A stretch of DNA of 28,345 nucleotides from an uncultured Eubacteriales bacterium (lineage in GTDB: Bacteria; Bacillota; Clostridia; Oscillospirales; Oscillospiraceae), in the NCBI GenBank assembly GCA_900550165.1, contig URQY01000021.1:1-28345 (forward strand), read 5' to 3'. Positions 8,621-15,839 of this stretch are shown one piece after another. Positions within the stretch are counted from its first letter, which is position 1. Each line of letters begins with the position of its first letter. The notes beneath the pieces were generated by a model. That model was not told the DNA's origin. It made no database searches and was given only the letters and a program-made list of their open reading frames with translations. Position numbers and translations under genes: made by a program.

Positions 8621-8986
8621 TCAAAGCACAAAGATGATCAGAATGGCCACGATCAGCGCATAAATGATGACCGTTTCGATGAACACAAGGCCCATCATCA
8701 TCGAGGTGCGGATGGGGCCTGCGGCCTCGGGCTGGCGGGCGATCGCCTCGGTCGTGCGGGAAATGGAAATGCCCATGCCCAGCGCACCGCCAAGGCACGC
8801 AATGCCGATCATCACGCCTGCGGCCATGGCCTTGTTGGACGTGACGTCCGCCTCGCTCATCGTTTCCTGCGCCGCGGCGTCGGGCGCGGAGGCGTCCTCG
8901 CTGTTGGCGGCGAGGGCCGGAACGGACAGGGCAAGGAGCACGAACAGCAGCGCGAACAGCGCCGCGAATTTTTTCATGGTTTTCAT
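8621..8986 (-). CDS. atpE: ATP synthase c subunit, copy 2, with signal peptide (121 aa)
   Basis: The proteolipid of the rotor ring. Residues 1-27 form a signal peptide (MKTMKKFAAL then a hydrophobic run ending ALA|ANS), then an acidic linker (about 28-52). The mature hairpin has helix 1 (about 54-76, GIACLGGALGMG), the polar loop ARQPEAAG (83-90) and helix 2 with ion-binding Glu104 (GLVFIETVIIYALIV). Typical c subunits have 75-90 residues and no cleaved leader. The Na+-binding Gln of Ilyobacter-type c is Met here, while Glu-Thr is kept, which leans toward proton coupling (inference). The start is ATG at 8984-8986, after AGAGGT. It lies 18 bases behind atpB, in the normal c-gene position. Its last 38 residues are almost identical to copy 1. 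Confidence 0.94.
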   Translation of the reverse strand: MKTMKKFAALFALLFVLLALSVPALAANSEDASAPDAAAQETMSEADVTSNKAMAAGVMIGIACLGGALGMGISISRTTEAIARQPEAAGPIRTSMMMGLVFIETVIIYALIVAILIIFVL

Positions 8987-9004
8987 GGCAAATTACCTCT
9001 TTCT

Positions 9005-9853
9005 TCAGATGACCGCTTTGCCGCGGGCCTTCTTGACTTTCTTGATCTTCGGTTTTTTCTCATGCTTTTCCGTCGATTCCCCGTAGAAGGTGGAGACGAG
9101 CATTGTTAAAACATACGCCTGAATGAGCGCGTGCAGCAGCGTGAACAGAACGCCCACGATGACCGGCAGCACAAAGGAAAGCGCCGTGTAGTGGTACACG
9201 AGCTCCGTGACGAGCGCGCCGGAAAGGAGCGCGCCGAACAGTCGGAAGCTCATCGAGATGGGCAGCGAAAAATCCTTCAGCGCGTGCAGCATCCCGCCCG
9301 GTCCCGCGGCGATGAGGCCGCCGAAGAGGATGACGCCGTAGCTCATCAGGCCCATGGCGATGGCGCCGTTGATATCCGAGAGCGGCGCGGGAAGGCTCAC
9401 AGACGCCCCGCCGGTCGTCACGGTCTGAATGCCCAGCAGCTCAAAGAGCGTGCCGACAAAGATGTAAGTACCCGCCGTAAAGATATACGCGCTCAGGAAT
9501 CGATTGCGGTGGGGGCTGCTGCCCTCAGCCAGGCCGTCGAACAGGCTCACGAGCTGCTCGAGCAGCAGCTGGAGCTTTCCCGGAATGACGGTGAACCTCG
9601 GGATGACGAATATCCTGCAGATCAGCGCGAACACGATCAGAATGCCCGTGACCACGTAGGCGGAAATGAGCCCCGGATTGACCTCGAGCCCGAACAGAGC
9701 GATCTTGAAGCGCTCGTGCAGCACCGCATCGCGCATCACCTCCTGAATGGAGCCGCCCTCTTCGCCGGACGGCGCCAGGATCGCGAGGATCAGCAAGGCT
9801 ATCACAATGGCCGCGAACACGAGCAGCTCCCGCGTCCGCTTCTTTTTATCCAC
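9005..9853 (-). CDS. atpB: ATP synthase a subunit (282 aa)
   Basis: The membrane subunit that carries the ion channels beside the c-ring. About five or six hydrophobic segments are visible (10-27, 62-82, 121-142, 165-184, 205-245, 246-256). The essential Arg is R204 in MSFRLFGALLSGALVTELV; the Asn usual in the following RLFGN is Ala here. HALIQAYVLTMLVSTFYGE ends the last helix, followed by a very basic tail (KKPKIKKVKKARGKAV). The start is GTG at 9851-9853, set by GGAGG 9 bases upstream; no in-frame ATG is near. It has its own upstream promoter and follows copy 1 of the c gene after a 266-base gap, then copy 2 follows by 18 bases. No atpI was found. Confidence 0.95.
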   Translation of the reverse strand: MDKKKRTRELLVFAAIVIALLILAILAPSGEEGGSIQEVMRDAVLHERFKIALFGLEVNPGLISAYVVTGILIVFALICRIFVIPRFTVIPGKLQLLLEQLVSLFDGLAEGSSPHRNRFLSAYIFTAGTYIFVGTLFELLGIQTVTTGGASVSLPAPLSDINGAIAMGLMSYGVILFGGLIAAGPGGMLHALKDFSLPISMSFRLFGALLSGALVTELVYHYTALSFVLPVIVGVLFTLLHALIQAYVLTMLVSTFYGESTEKHEKKPKIKKVKKARGKAVI

Positions 9854-9937
9854 GTTATCCTACCTCCTTCTCTCCTCTGCCACCCCGCCGGTATTCCCCT
9901 GCAAAAGGCAGGGCGGTCCACAATCTCATAATCCACA

Positions 9938-9966
9938 TTTATATCACTTGGCCGTTTAGAATACAA
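9938..9966 (-). promoter_or_regulatory. Sigma-A-type promoter for atpB and downstream
   Basis: Minus strand: -35 TTGTAT (9961-9966), 17-base spacer, -10 TATAAA (9938-9943). The predicted leader is about 75 bases and includes a small hairpin CCCTGC/GCAGGG (9897-9913) before the atpB ribosome site. It lies after the hairpin that ends the copy 1 c gene, so atpB-to-atpC can be transcribed separately. Confidence 0.7.
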
Positions 9967-10035
9967 GTCCGGACGGGCAACGCTTTGCATCTTTTCGACT
10001 TTTTAACACAATCCCTTTTTTCGTGCGGTTTTCGT

Positions 10036-10085
10036 AAAAAACGGGCGCGGCGAAGAAGGAAGCGTTCCTCCCCTCTCCGCCGCGC
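10036..10085 (-). terminator. Terminator or attenuator after c-subunit copy 1
   Basis: On the minus strand GCGCGGCG pairs with CGCCGCGC and an inner GGAA pairs with TTCC around a 3-nt loop, with a small asymmetric bulge. CCCG and six T follow. It stands between the copy 1 stop and the atpB promoter. The remaining bases of this 266-base gap hold no gene I can support. Confidence 0.65.
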
Positions 10086-10119
10086 GGCCGCTATCAAGGC
10101 TGAATAATGCTCTTTTGCA

Positions 10120-10467
10120 TCACAGGACAAATATAATAAGGATTGCCACGATGAGCGCGTAAATGATGACCGTTTCGATGAACACAAGGCCCATCATCAT
10201 CGAGGTGCGGATCTGCCCCGCCGCCTCGGGCTGCTCGGCGATGTTGCTCGTCGCCTTCGAGATCGCGCGCGCCATACCAAGCGCACCGCCGAGGCACGCC
10301 ACGGCGATGAGCCCCGCCGACGTCCAGGCCTTGCGGATCTTGACGGCATTCTCGTTGTCGGTCTCCTCCGCCGTCACTTCCGCGGGCTCGCTGTCCGCGG
10401 CCATGGCCGGAACAGATGCCACGCACAGCAGTGCCAGCAGCGCCAGGATCGTAAAAAGTCGCTTCAT
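10120..10467 (-). CDS. atpE: ATP synthase c subunit, copy 1, with signal peptide (115 aa)
   Basis: A second c-type proteolipid, first gene of the atp locus. A signal peptide (1-23, ending AMA|ADS) and an acidic linker (24-45) precede helix 1 (about 48-70, AGLIAVACLGGALGMARAIS), a polar loop and helix 2 with Glu98. The loop reads AEQPEA, whereas the family's conserved loop is RQP; copy 2 keeps Arg. From QPEAAG to the end the two copies differ at one residue (Q for P), and 53 nt are identical. Helix 1 and the leader differ clearly. The start is ATG at 10465-10467 with AAGGAG 6 bases before; longer upstream reading runs through the promoter. It may form mixed rings with copy 2 or a separate ring; that cannot be told here. 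Confidence 0.92.
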   Translation of the reverse strand: MKRLFTILALLALLCVASVPAMAADSEPAEVTAEETDNENAVKIRKAWTSAGLIAVACLGGALGMARAISKATSNIAEQPEAAGQIRTSMMMGLVFIETVIIYALIVAILIIFVL

Positions 10468-10522
10468 GCTTTGCTCCTTAACAAACCGTGTCCGTTTCTT
10501 TGCGAAATCTTTATAAAGACAT

Positions 10523-10550
10523 AATATACCATTGGCAGGCAGGATTGCAA
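10523..10550 (-). promoter_or_regulatory. Promoter of the ATP synthase locus
   Basis: Minus strand: -35 TTGCAA (10545-10550) and -10 TATATT (10523-10528) with 16 bases between; an overlapping TATTAT gives 18. It stands just downstream of the dnaC terminator and about 55 bases before the first c gene, where a new transcript must begin. Confidence 0.7.
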
Positions 10551-10572
10551 GCACTTTTTTATACATTGCTGC

Positions 10573-10607
10573 AAAAAAGAAGCGCTCCGGGTATCCCGGA
10601 GCGCTTC
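10573..10607 (-). terminator. Intrinsic terminator after the dnaD-dnaC pair
   Basis: A perfect 13-bp stem (GAAGCGCTCCGGG) with a 3-nt loop, followed on the minus strand by six T. It begins 6 bases after the loader stop codon and separates it from the atp promoter. Confidence 0.92.
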
Positions 10608-10612
10608 CTCTG

Positions 10613-11602
10613 TTATTTTCGCTTCTGCCGGCGGATATCCTCGCCGAAAAAGAGCAGCAGTTGGTACTCCCCCTGCAGGCGCGAGAGCACCGGCGCGCCA
10701 TAGCGCCGACCGATCTCATCGGGCCGCAGATTGGTGGAGATGACGGTCTTCTTCCCCGTGATGAGGCGGGTGTTGACGATCTGGTAGATGGCGCTCTGGA
10801 CGAAGCTCGTCATCAGCTCCGTGCCGAGGTCGTCGAGGATCAGAAGGTCGCAGCTGAGCGCGCGGCTCACGGCGCCATCGTTCTCCTCGTCCGTCTCGCG
10901 GCCGAACTTCTGCGCCTCGAAGCGCGCGAAGATGTGCCCCGCCGTGTCGTAGACCACGCTGTGGCCGCTTGCGCTTACGACGCGCGCGATGGACGCGGAC
11001 AGGAACGTTTTCCCCAGCCCCGTGCCGCCCGAGAGCAGGAGATTGCCGCTCTTGGGGGAAAACTCGTGCGCATAGTCCTGGCATACGTCGTACACGCGCT
11101 CCATGTTTGCGCGCGGCGAGATGCCGAGCTCGCTGTCGGGCAGCGGCGAATAGTAGTCAAAATCAAAGGTCTCAAAGCTCTGTGAGCCGAGGTCTAAAAG
11201 GCCCGAGAGCTCCTTGTTCTGCTCGCGCACATAGTAGGAGCGGAGGCAGGCGCACACCTCGCTGCCGAGAAAGCCCGTGTCGCCGCAGCGCGGGCAGGCG
11301 GGCTTTTCCTCAAGATAGTCGTCCGGAAGGCCCATCTGCGCGAGCAGCAGGCGCTTTTCCTGCTGCAAATTGAGGTTTTCCTCCCGCAGCGCTTCGATGG
11401 CCGGGCGCGGGTCCGCGCCGCGGCGCAGGCCCGAGGCGATGATCTTCGCCATCGTGTGCGACAGCTCCCGGTCGATCTCCCCGATGCGCGGGCACTTTGT
11501 GTATACCGCGCGCTCACGCGCGCGGAAATTCTCCGCGCGCCGCTGCTTGTCCTCGTCAAAGCGCGCCAGCGCGCGGCGCATCAGCCGGCCATCGTAAGAC
11601 AT
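10613..11602 (-). CDS. DnaC/DnaI-type replicative helicase loader (329 aa)
   Basis: An AAA+ ATPase that loads the replicative helicase at origins or stalled forks. The N-terminal region is helical and charged. A zinc-binding group CPRCGDTGF...CAC follows (Cys 103, 106, 117, 119), as in Firmicutes DnaI-like proteins. The AAA+ core has Walker A GGTGLGKT (192-199), Walker B LLILDDLG (253-260), a sensor stretch VISTNLRPDEI and a Ser-Arg-Leu near the end. IstB transposition helpers share this core, but there is no transposase nearby and the gene follows dnaD directly (18 bases), which supports a replication role. The start ATG at 11600-11602 has GGGGGAG just upstream. It ends at a strong terminator. 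Confidence 0.9.
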   Translation of the reverse strand: MSYDGRLMRRALARFDEDKQRRAENFRARERAVYTKCPRIGEIDRELSHTMAKIIASGLRRGADPRPAIEALREENLNLQQEKRLLLAQMGLPDDYLEEKPACPRCGDTGFLGSEVCACLRSYYVREQNKELSGLLDLGSQSFETFDFDYYSPLPDSELGISPRANMERVYDVCQDYAHEFSPKSGNLLLSGGTGLGKTFLSASIARVVSASGHSVVYDTAGHIFARFEAQKFGRETDEENDGAVSRALSCDLLILDDLGTELMTSFVQSAIYQIVNTRLITGKKTVISTNLRPDEIGRRYGAPVLSRLQGEYQLLLFFGEDIRRQKRK

Positions 11603-11620
11603 CCTTCTCCCCCGCTTTCG

Positions 11621-12541
11621 TTACTGATTCAAATATTCCTTCATCCAGGCGTTGCCGCCGGTGGTGTTCTTCTTCGGCTTGCTCTGCTCCTTGACGTTCT
11701 CGGCCCTGACCTCGGCAAGCGTGTGCAGGCCCTTTTCGTGCCAGCGCTTCAGGATGCCGTTGCAGTATGGCCAGCGGAACTCATGGCAATGCAGGATCGT
11801 GCGGTCGTAGGCCTCGGCCACGGTCTCGGCCGGAAAGCCCATCTCCGCCCACGCGGAGAGATATTTTTCCTCGCTCGGCGCGCTCGCGCGGCCCGCCATT
11901 TGCAGCGCCGCCATGTACTCGGGGTATTTTGAGCGCATGGTCTGTTCGCGCTTCATGTACTCCCCCGCCTTTTCGATGGAAAAGAGCTCCTTGCGCGCCC
12001 AGACGTAGCCCTCTTTTTCGATCTCGCGCATATTGGGCAGCCGCCCCTCGCCGAACTGCTGCTCCTTTTTGCCGATGCAGTAGTTCACCAGCGTGTAGAC
12101 AACGTCCGCGGGCAGGCCGAGGTTTTCGTACAGTCCCAGCAGCTTCTTGACCGACGGGATGGAGAGCGGCCCGAGCTTGTGCTCCACCTCGCGCAGAAGG
12201 CAGGCAAAGCGCCCGTCGCCTTCCAGCTTGCGCATGATGTCCTCGCGCGTGTAGTCGGGCATCTCCTGCGTCTGCGGCGGCTCGGGCGGGAGCGCGGCCT
12301 TCTTCTCCGGCGCGCCGACGAGCTGCATCTCGTAGAGCGCCTGCTCTGCCGCGCGGACGCGCTTTTCGTCCCAACTGAGCATTTTGGCGAGCTTTTCCGC
12401 CTCTGCCGCGCCGTGCGAGTGCAGGATGGCGAGGTACAGCAACGCCGCGTCGCCGTTGCCGCCGCCGATGAGCCGCCTGAGCGCCGCCGCCGAGAGGGTG
12501 ATGCTCTCTTCCTCTTTCAGATGCAGCACGTAGCCTGCCAT
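11621..12541 (-). CDS. dnaD: DnaD-domain replication initiation protein (306 aa)
   Basis: A primosomal protein that binds and remodels DNA and recruits the helicase with DnaB/DnaI-type partners. The N-terminal part (1-85) looks like the winged-helix oligomerisation domain. A first DnaD/DnaB_2 helical domain spans about 95-180 (DYTREDIMRKLEGD...LGPLSIPSVKKLLGLYENLGLPADVVYTLVNYC is its core) and a second about 220-275, ending in the family motif WPYCNGILKRW. Two such domains make it DnaB-like as well as DnaD-like, so the exact orthologue is open. AAGGAGG with 8 bases spacing supports the ATG at 12539-12541. It is the first gene of a two-gene unit with the loader. Confidence 0.88.
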   Translation of the reverse strand: MAGYVLHLKEEESITLSAAALRRLIGGGNGDAALLYLAILHSHGAAEAEKLAKMLSWDEKRVRAAEQALYEMQLVGAPEKKAALPPEPPQTQEMPDYTREDIMRKLEGDGRFACLLREVEHKLGPLSIPSVKKLLGLYENLGLPADVVYTLVNYCIGKKEQQFGEGRLPNMREIEKEGYVWARKELFSIEKAGEYMKREQTMRSKYPEYMAALQMAGRASAPSEEKYLSAWAEMGFPAETVAEAYDRTILHCHEFRWPYCNGILKRWHEKGLHTLAEVRAENVKEQSKPKKNTTGGNAWMKEYLNQ

Positions 12542-12577
12542 GCTCCCCGCCTCCTTTCGCGCATTTTCGATTTTCCT

Positions 12578-12606
12578 ATTCTACATGAAATTTTCCCGTT
12601 CGTAAA
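12578..12606 (-). promoter_or_regulatory. Promoter of the dnaD-loader unit
   Basis: Minus strand: -35 TTTACG (12601-12606), 17-base spacer, -10 TAGAAT (12578-12583). It lies 37-65 bases before the dnaD start, in an AT-rich divergent gap shared with zapA. Confidence 0.55.
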
Positions 12607-12628
12607 CATGAATTTTTTTGCTTCCCCC

Positions 12629-12657
12629 TTTTCACATTTTCACTCTCGTGTTATACT
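12629..12657 (+). promoter_or_regulatory. Probable promoter of the zapA unit
   Basis: Plus strand -10 TATACT at 12652-12657. The -35 is weak: TTTTCA at 17 bases or TTCACA at 15. A leader of about 60 bases runs to the zapA ribosome site. Confidence 0.5.
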
Positions 12658-12726
12658 GTTAGGGACTATATGGGTGGAAATTGCCCTTTTCTGTGCAACA
12701 GCGAAAAAGAAAGGAGCACACAGATC

Positions 12727-13044
12727 ATGGAAAACCGTATCACGATCTCCATTTGCGAGGAAGAATACACATTCGTAGCCGAGGAAGCCCCCTCCTATAT
12801 GCAGAAGGTCGGCTCCTACGTCAACGACAAGATGACCGAGCTGCTCGACGCCGCCAAGGTCGGCCGCACGGACGCCGCCGTGCTCACGGCCGTGAACATC
12901 ACCGATGAGCTCTTCAAGGAGCGTGAGGCAGGCGACGCGCTGCGCCGCCAGGTCAAGCAGTACCTCGACGAGGCCAGCCAAGCCAAGAGCGAGGTCAGCG
13001 AGCTCAAGCGCGAGATCTTCAAGCTTCAGCAGCAGAAGAAGTAA
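12727..13044 (+). CDS. zapA: Cell division protein ZapA (105 aa)
   Basis: A small protein that bundles FtsZ filaments at the division ring. It begins NRITISICEEEYTFVAEEAPSYMQKV, the usual ZapA beta-strand and helix, followed by VGSYVNDKMTEL and AAVLTAVNITDELFK. The C-terminal third (about 70-105) is a charged coiled coil ending in LQQQKK. The length is typical of the family. The start is the ATG at 12727, with AAAGGAG 10 bases before; 19 more in-frame residues upstream have no ribosome site. It is followed after 3 bases by the U32 gene, so the two form a unit. Confidence 0.9.
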   Translation: MENRITISICEEEYTFVAEEAPSYMQKVGSYVNDKMTELLDAAKVGRTDAAVLTAVNITDELFKEREAGDALRRQVKQYLDEASQAKSEVSELKREIFKLQQQKK

Positions 13045-13047
13045 GCC

Positions 13048-15168
13048 TTGACGACCGAGCTGTTGGCCCCCGCAGGCGGGCAGGAAGCGCTCGTCGCCGC
13101 CGTGCAGAGCGGCGCGGACGCCGTTTATATGGGCTTTGGCGCGTTCAACGCGCGCCGCAGCGCGAGGAACTTTTCCGATGAGGAATTCCGCGCGGCGGTT
13201 TCTTATTGCCATCTGCGGGGCGTGAAGGTCTATCTGACGCTCAACACGCTCGTCACCGACCGCGAGCTGCCGCTGCTCGTCGAAGAGGCGCGCATCGCGT
13301 CGGAATGCGGCGTGGACGCGATTTTGGTGCAGGACTGGGGCGTTCTCGATACGCTTCGCGCCCTCATCCCCGATGTGCCGCTGCACGCCTCGACGCAGAT
13401 GAGCCTGCACACGCTCTCGGGCGTGACGGAGGCGACCCGGCTCGGCATGACGCGCGCGGTGCTCGCGCGCGAGCTGAACCGCGAGGAGATCGCCGAGATC
13501 TGCGAGAAGAGCCCCATCGAGATCGAAACCTTTGTCCACGGCGCGTTGTGTATGTGCTACAGCGGCCAGTGCGAGATGTCCGCCGTCATCGGGCGGCGCA
13601 GCGGCAACCGCGGCGCCTGCGCCCAGCCCTGCCGCCTGCCCTACGGCTTCGATGGCAAGGCAAGCGGGCACCCGCTGAGCTTAAAGGACGCAAATCTCGC
13701 GCCCTTTGTGCCGGAGATGCAGGATATGGGCGTCGCGTGCCTGAAGATCGAAGGGCGCATGAAGCGCCCGGAATATGTCGCCGCCGTGACGGAGATCTAC
13801 GCGCATCTCCTGCGCGAGCATCGCGCGCCGACGAAGGACGAGCAGAAAAAGCTCGCCCTCGCCTTCTCGCGCGACGGCTTCACCGAGGGGTATTACCTCG
13901 GCGCGCGTGGGCGCGAGATGTTCGGCACGCGGCCGGAAAACGCAAAATGGCCGGAGGACTGGTTTGGGGAGCTGCGCGCCCGCTATGAAAAGGAAGACCT
14001 GCAGCTCGTGCCGCTCACGTTCGACTGCATCATCCGCGCGGGAGAGCCGATGCGCCTCCGCGCCGAGGACGCGGACGGCCACGCGCTCACCGTCACCGGA
14101 AATGTGCCCGAGGCGGCGCGAAACCGCGCGCTCACGGCGGAAGAGGTGGAAGCACGCCTCAAAAAAACCGGCGGCACGGCGTTTACGGTCGATTTTTGCG
14201 CGGTCACGCTGGACGATGGCCTCGCCGTCAGCGCGGGCGCGCTCAACGCGCTGCGCCGCGAGGCGCTCTCGCAGATGGAAGCGCAGCGCACCGCCGTGCC
14301 CGCGCGCCGCGCATTCGACTTTGTTCCGCCGGAGAAGATCAAAAACAGCGCGGACAAGCCGCTCCTGACCGTTTCCATTCACAAGGCGGAGCAGTTGAGC
14401 GAGGCGCTCGTTTCGCTCGCCCCCGCGCGCGTCTATCTCCCCGTTGAGCTGCTGCCCCAGCTTAACCTGGCGCCCTATCGCGGCAGGACGGAGTTTTTCG
14501 CGCTCTTGCCGCGCATCTACCGCACGCAGGACGAGCCTATTTTGCGCGCGCTGCTCGAAGACGGCGTCAAAAAGGGCGTCACAGGCGTGTCGATCGGCAA
14601 CCTCGGCCACCTGCCGCTCGTGCGCGGGCTTGCTCTTTCGCTGCACGGCGGCTGGCCGCTGAATATCTACAACTCCGCCGCGCTTTCTTTCTGGAAGAAG
14701 GAGGGCCTTTCGAGCGCCTGCGCTTCCTTCGAGCTGCGCGACGCGCAGCTCCGCGATCTGAGCAAGTGCCTCCCGTGTGAGGCCATCGTCTACGGCCGTC
14801 TTCCCCTGATGATCACGGAAAACTGCCTGAATGCGAACGAGCTCGGCTGCCGATACTTTAAGGACCGGCCCGCGTCCGTGCCGTGCGACGGCGCGTGCGC
14901 AACTGCCCCGGAACTGACCGACCGGCGCGGCGAGCGCTTCCCCGTGCTGCGCGCATGGGACTGCCGCAGCGAGATCGAGAACGGAAAAATTCTCTATCTC
15001 GCGGACAAAGCGCATGACTGGCAGAGCCTTGGCCTGCGCTATGCCTGCCTGCGCTTCACGACGGAAAACCCCGAAGAATGCGTGCGGATGCTGCGCGCGT
15101 ACCGGGGCGAGGCGGTCGAAGCGCCGGAGAATATCACCCGTGGTCTCTTCTATCGCGGCGCAGAATAA
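13048..15168 (+). CDS. U32 family protein, RlhA-like (706 aa)
   Basis: Members of this family include RlhA and TrhP, which hydroxylate 23S rRNA and tRNA, and proteins annotated as collagenase-type peptidases. Residues 1-300 form the U32 core: LLAPAGGQEALVAAVQSGADAVYMG, LHASTQMSLHT, and a cysteine group (C168, C175, C191, C195) in FVHGALCMCYSGQC and NRGACAQPCR that probably binds an Fe-S cluster. KIEGRMKRPEYVA follows. The rest fits the DUF3656-containing C-terminal half seen in RlhA, with a further CDGAC. The architecture and length favour RlhA-type rRNA hydroxylation over protease activity, but this is inference. It starts with TTG at 13048, since LLAPAG begins at once; the ribosome site is poor, so coupling to zapA is likely. 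Confidence 0.85.
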   Translation: MTTELLAPAGGQEALVAAVQSGADAVYMGFGAFNARRSARNFSDEEFRAAVSYCHLRGVKVYLTLNTLVTDRELPLLVEEARIASECGVDAILVQDWGVLDTLRALIPDVPLHASTQMSLHTLSGVTEATRLGMTRAVLARELNREEIAEICEKSPIEIETFVHGALCMCYSGQCEMSAVIGRRSGNRGACAQPCRLPYGFDGKASGHPLSLKDANLAPFVPEMQDMGVACLKIEGRMKRPEYVAAVTEIYAHLLREHRAPTKDEQKKLALAFSRDGFTEGYYLGARGREMFGTRPENAKWPEDWFGELRARYEKEDLQLVPLTFDCIIRAGEPMRLRAEDADGHALTVTGNVPEAARNRALTAEEVEARLKKTGGTAFTVDFCAVTLDDGLAVSAGALNALRREALSQMEAQRTAVPARRAFDFVPPEKIKNSADKPLLTVSIHKAEQLSEALVSLAPARVYLPVELLPQLNLAPYRGRTEFFALLPRIYRTQDEPILRALLEDGVKKGVTGVSIGNLGHLPLVRGLALSLHGGWPLNIYNSAALSFWKKEGLSSACASFELRDAQLRDLSKCLPCEAIVYGRLPLMITENCLNANELGCRYFKDRPASVPCDGACATAPELTDRRGERFPVLRAWDCRSEIENGKILYLADKAHDWQSLGLRYACLRFTTENPEECVRMLRAYRGEAVEAPENITRGLFYRGAE

Positions 15169-15172
15169 ATCC

Positions 15173-15201
15173 TTTTCGTATTTTTTCTTTTTGATTATAC
15201 T
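15173..15201 (+). promoter_or_regulatory. Possible promoter before maf
   Basis: -10 TATACT at 15196-15201 in a T-rich stretch. TTTTCG (15173-15178) at 17 bases is a weak -35. It stands 29 bases before the maf start. Confidence 0.4.
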
Positions 15202-15229
15202 ATTTATTATCAATTTGTGAGGCAATATC

Positions 15230-15802
15230 ATGGCAATCGTTTTGGCATCTCAGTCCCCGCGCCGGCAGGAGCTTTTGCAGCGCATCGGCGTGGAGGACTT
15301 CCGTACGCTCTCGCTCGACATCGACGAGAGCTATCCCGCCGGTCTCTCTCCCGAGGACACGGTGCGCTACATCGCCGGCAAGAAATCCGACGCGGCCGCC
15401 GCGCTCTGCGCGCCCGACGATCTCATCATCACGGCGGACACGATGGTCTTTCTCGGCAGCGACCGGCTCGGCAAGCCGCGCGATGAGGAGGACGCCTTCC
15501 GGATGCTGCGCGAGCTTGCGGGCAACCGTCACACGGTCTGCACCGGCGTCAGCCTTCGCAGGGGCGCGCAGTACGAGTCCTTCGCCGTGTCGACGGGCGT
15601 TACCTTCCGCCGGGCATCGGACGACGAGATCCGCGCCTACATCAAAACCGGCGAGCCGATGGACAAGGCCGGCGCCTACGGCGTGCAGAGCCGCGGCGCG
15701 CTCTTCGTCGAGCGCATCGACGGCGACTTTTTCAACGTCATGGGCCTTCCTGTCGAGCAGCTCGGCCTTGCGCTCGCGCGCTCCGGCGTGAAGCTGCTGT
15801 GA
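15230..15802 (+). CDS. maf: Maf-type nucleoside triphosphate pyrophosphatase (190 aa)
   Basis: A house-cleaning enzyme that hydrolyses dTTP/UTP or modified nucleotides to the monophosphate. The family signature SQSPRRQELL is at 7-16, followed by DLIITADTMVFL with the catalytic Asp, GKPRDEEDAFRML, and the C-terminal TGEPMDKAGAYGVQSRGALFVERIDGDFFNVMGLPV. The length is standard and no key residue is missing. The ATG at 15230 follows GTGAGG. In many Bacillota maf is near radC-mreB-mreC; here mreC is next, 37 bases on, with mreB absent. Substrate class (YhdE-like dTTP/UTP) is inferred from the family. Confidence 0.93.
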   Translation: MAIVLASQSPRRQELLQRIGVEDFRTLSLDIDESYPAGLSPEDTVRYIAGKKSDAAAALCAPDDLIITADTMVFLGSDRLGKPRDEEDAFRMLRELAGNRHTVCTGVSLRRGAQYESFAVSTGVTFRRASDDEIRAYIKTGEPMDKAGAYGVQSRGALFVERIDGDFFNVMGLPVEQLGLALARSGVKLL

Positions 15803-15839
15803 CCTCTCCCCTGCCCTACGATCGAAAGGAGGGTAAGCC

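Noticed and set aside
9569..9582. Noc-binding site resembling ATTTCCCGGGAAAT in atpB
   Set aside because: Only one half matches (CTTTCCCGG); the inverted half is degraded.
10613..11602. IstB-type transposition helper
   Set aside because: The AAA+ core would fit, but there is no transposase or terminal repeat, and the zinc group and dnaD partner fit a helicase loader.
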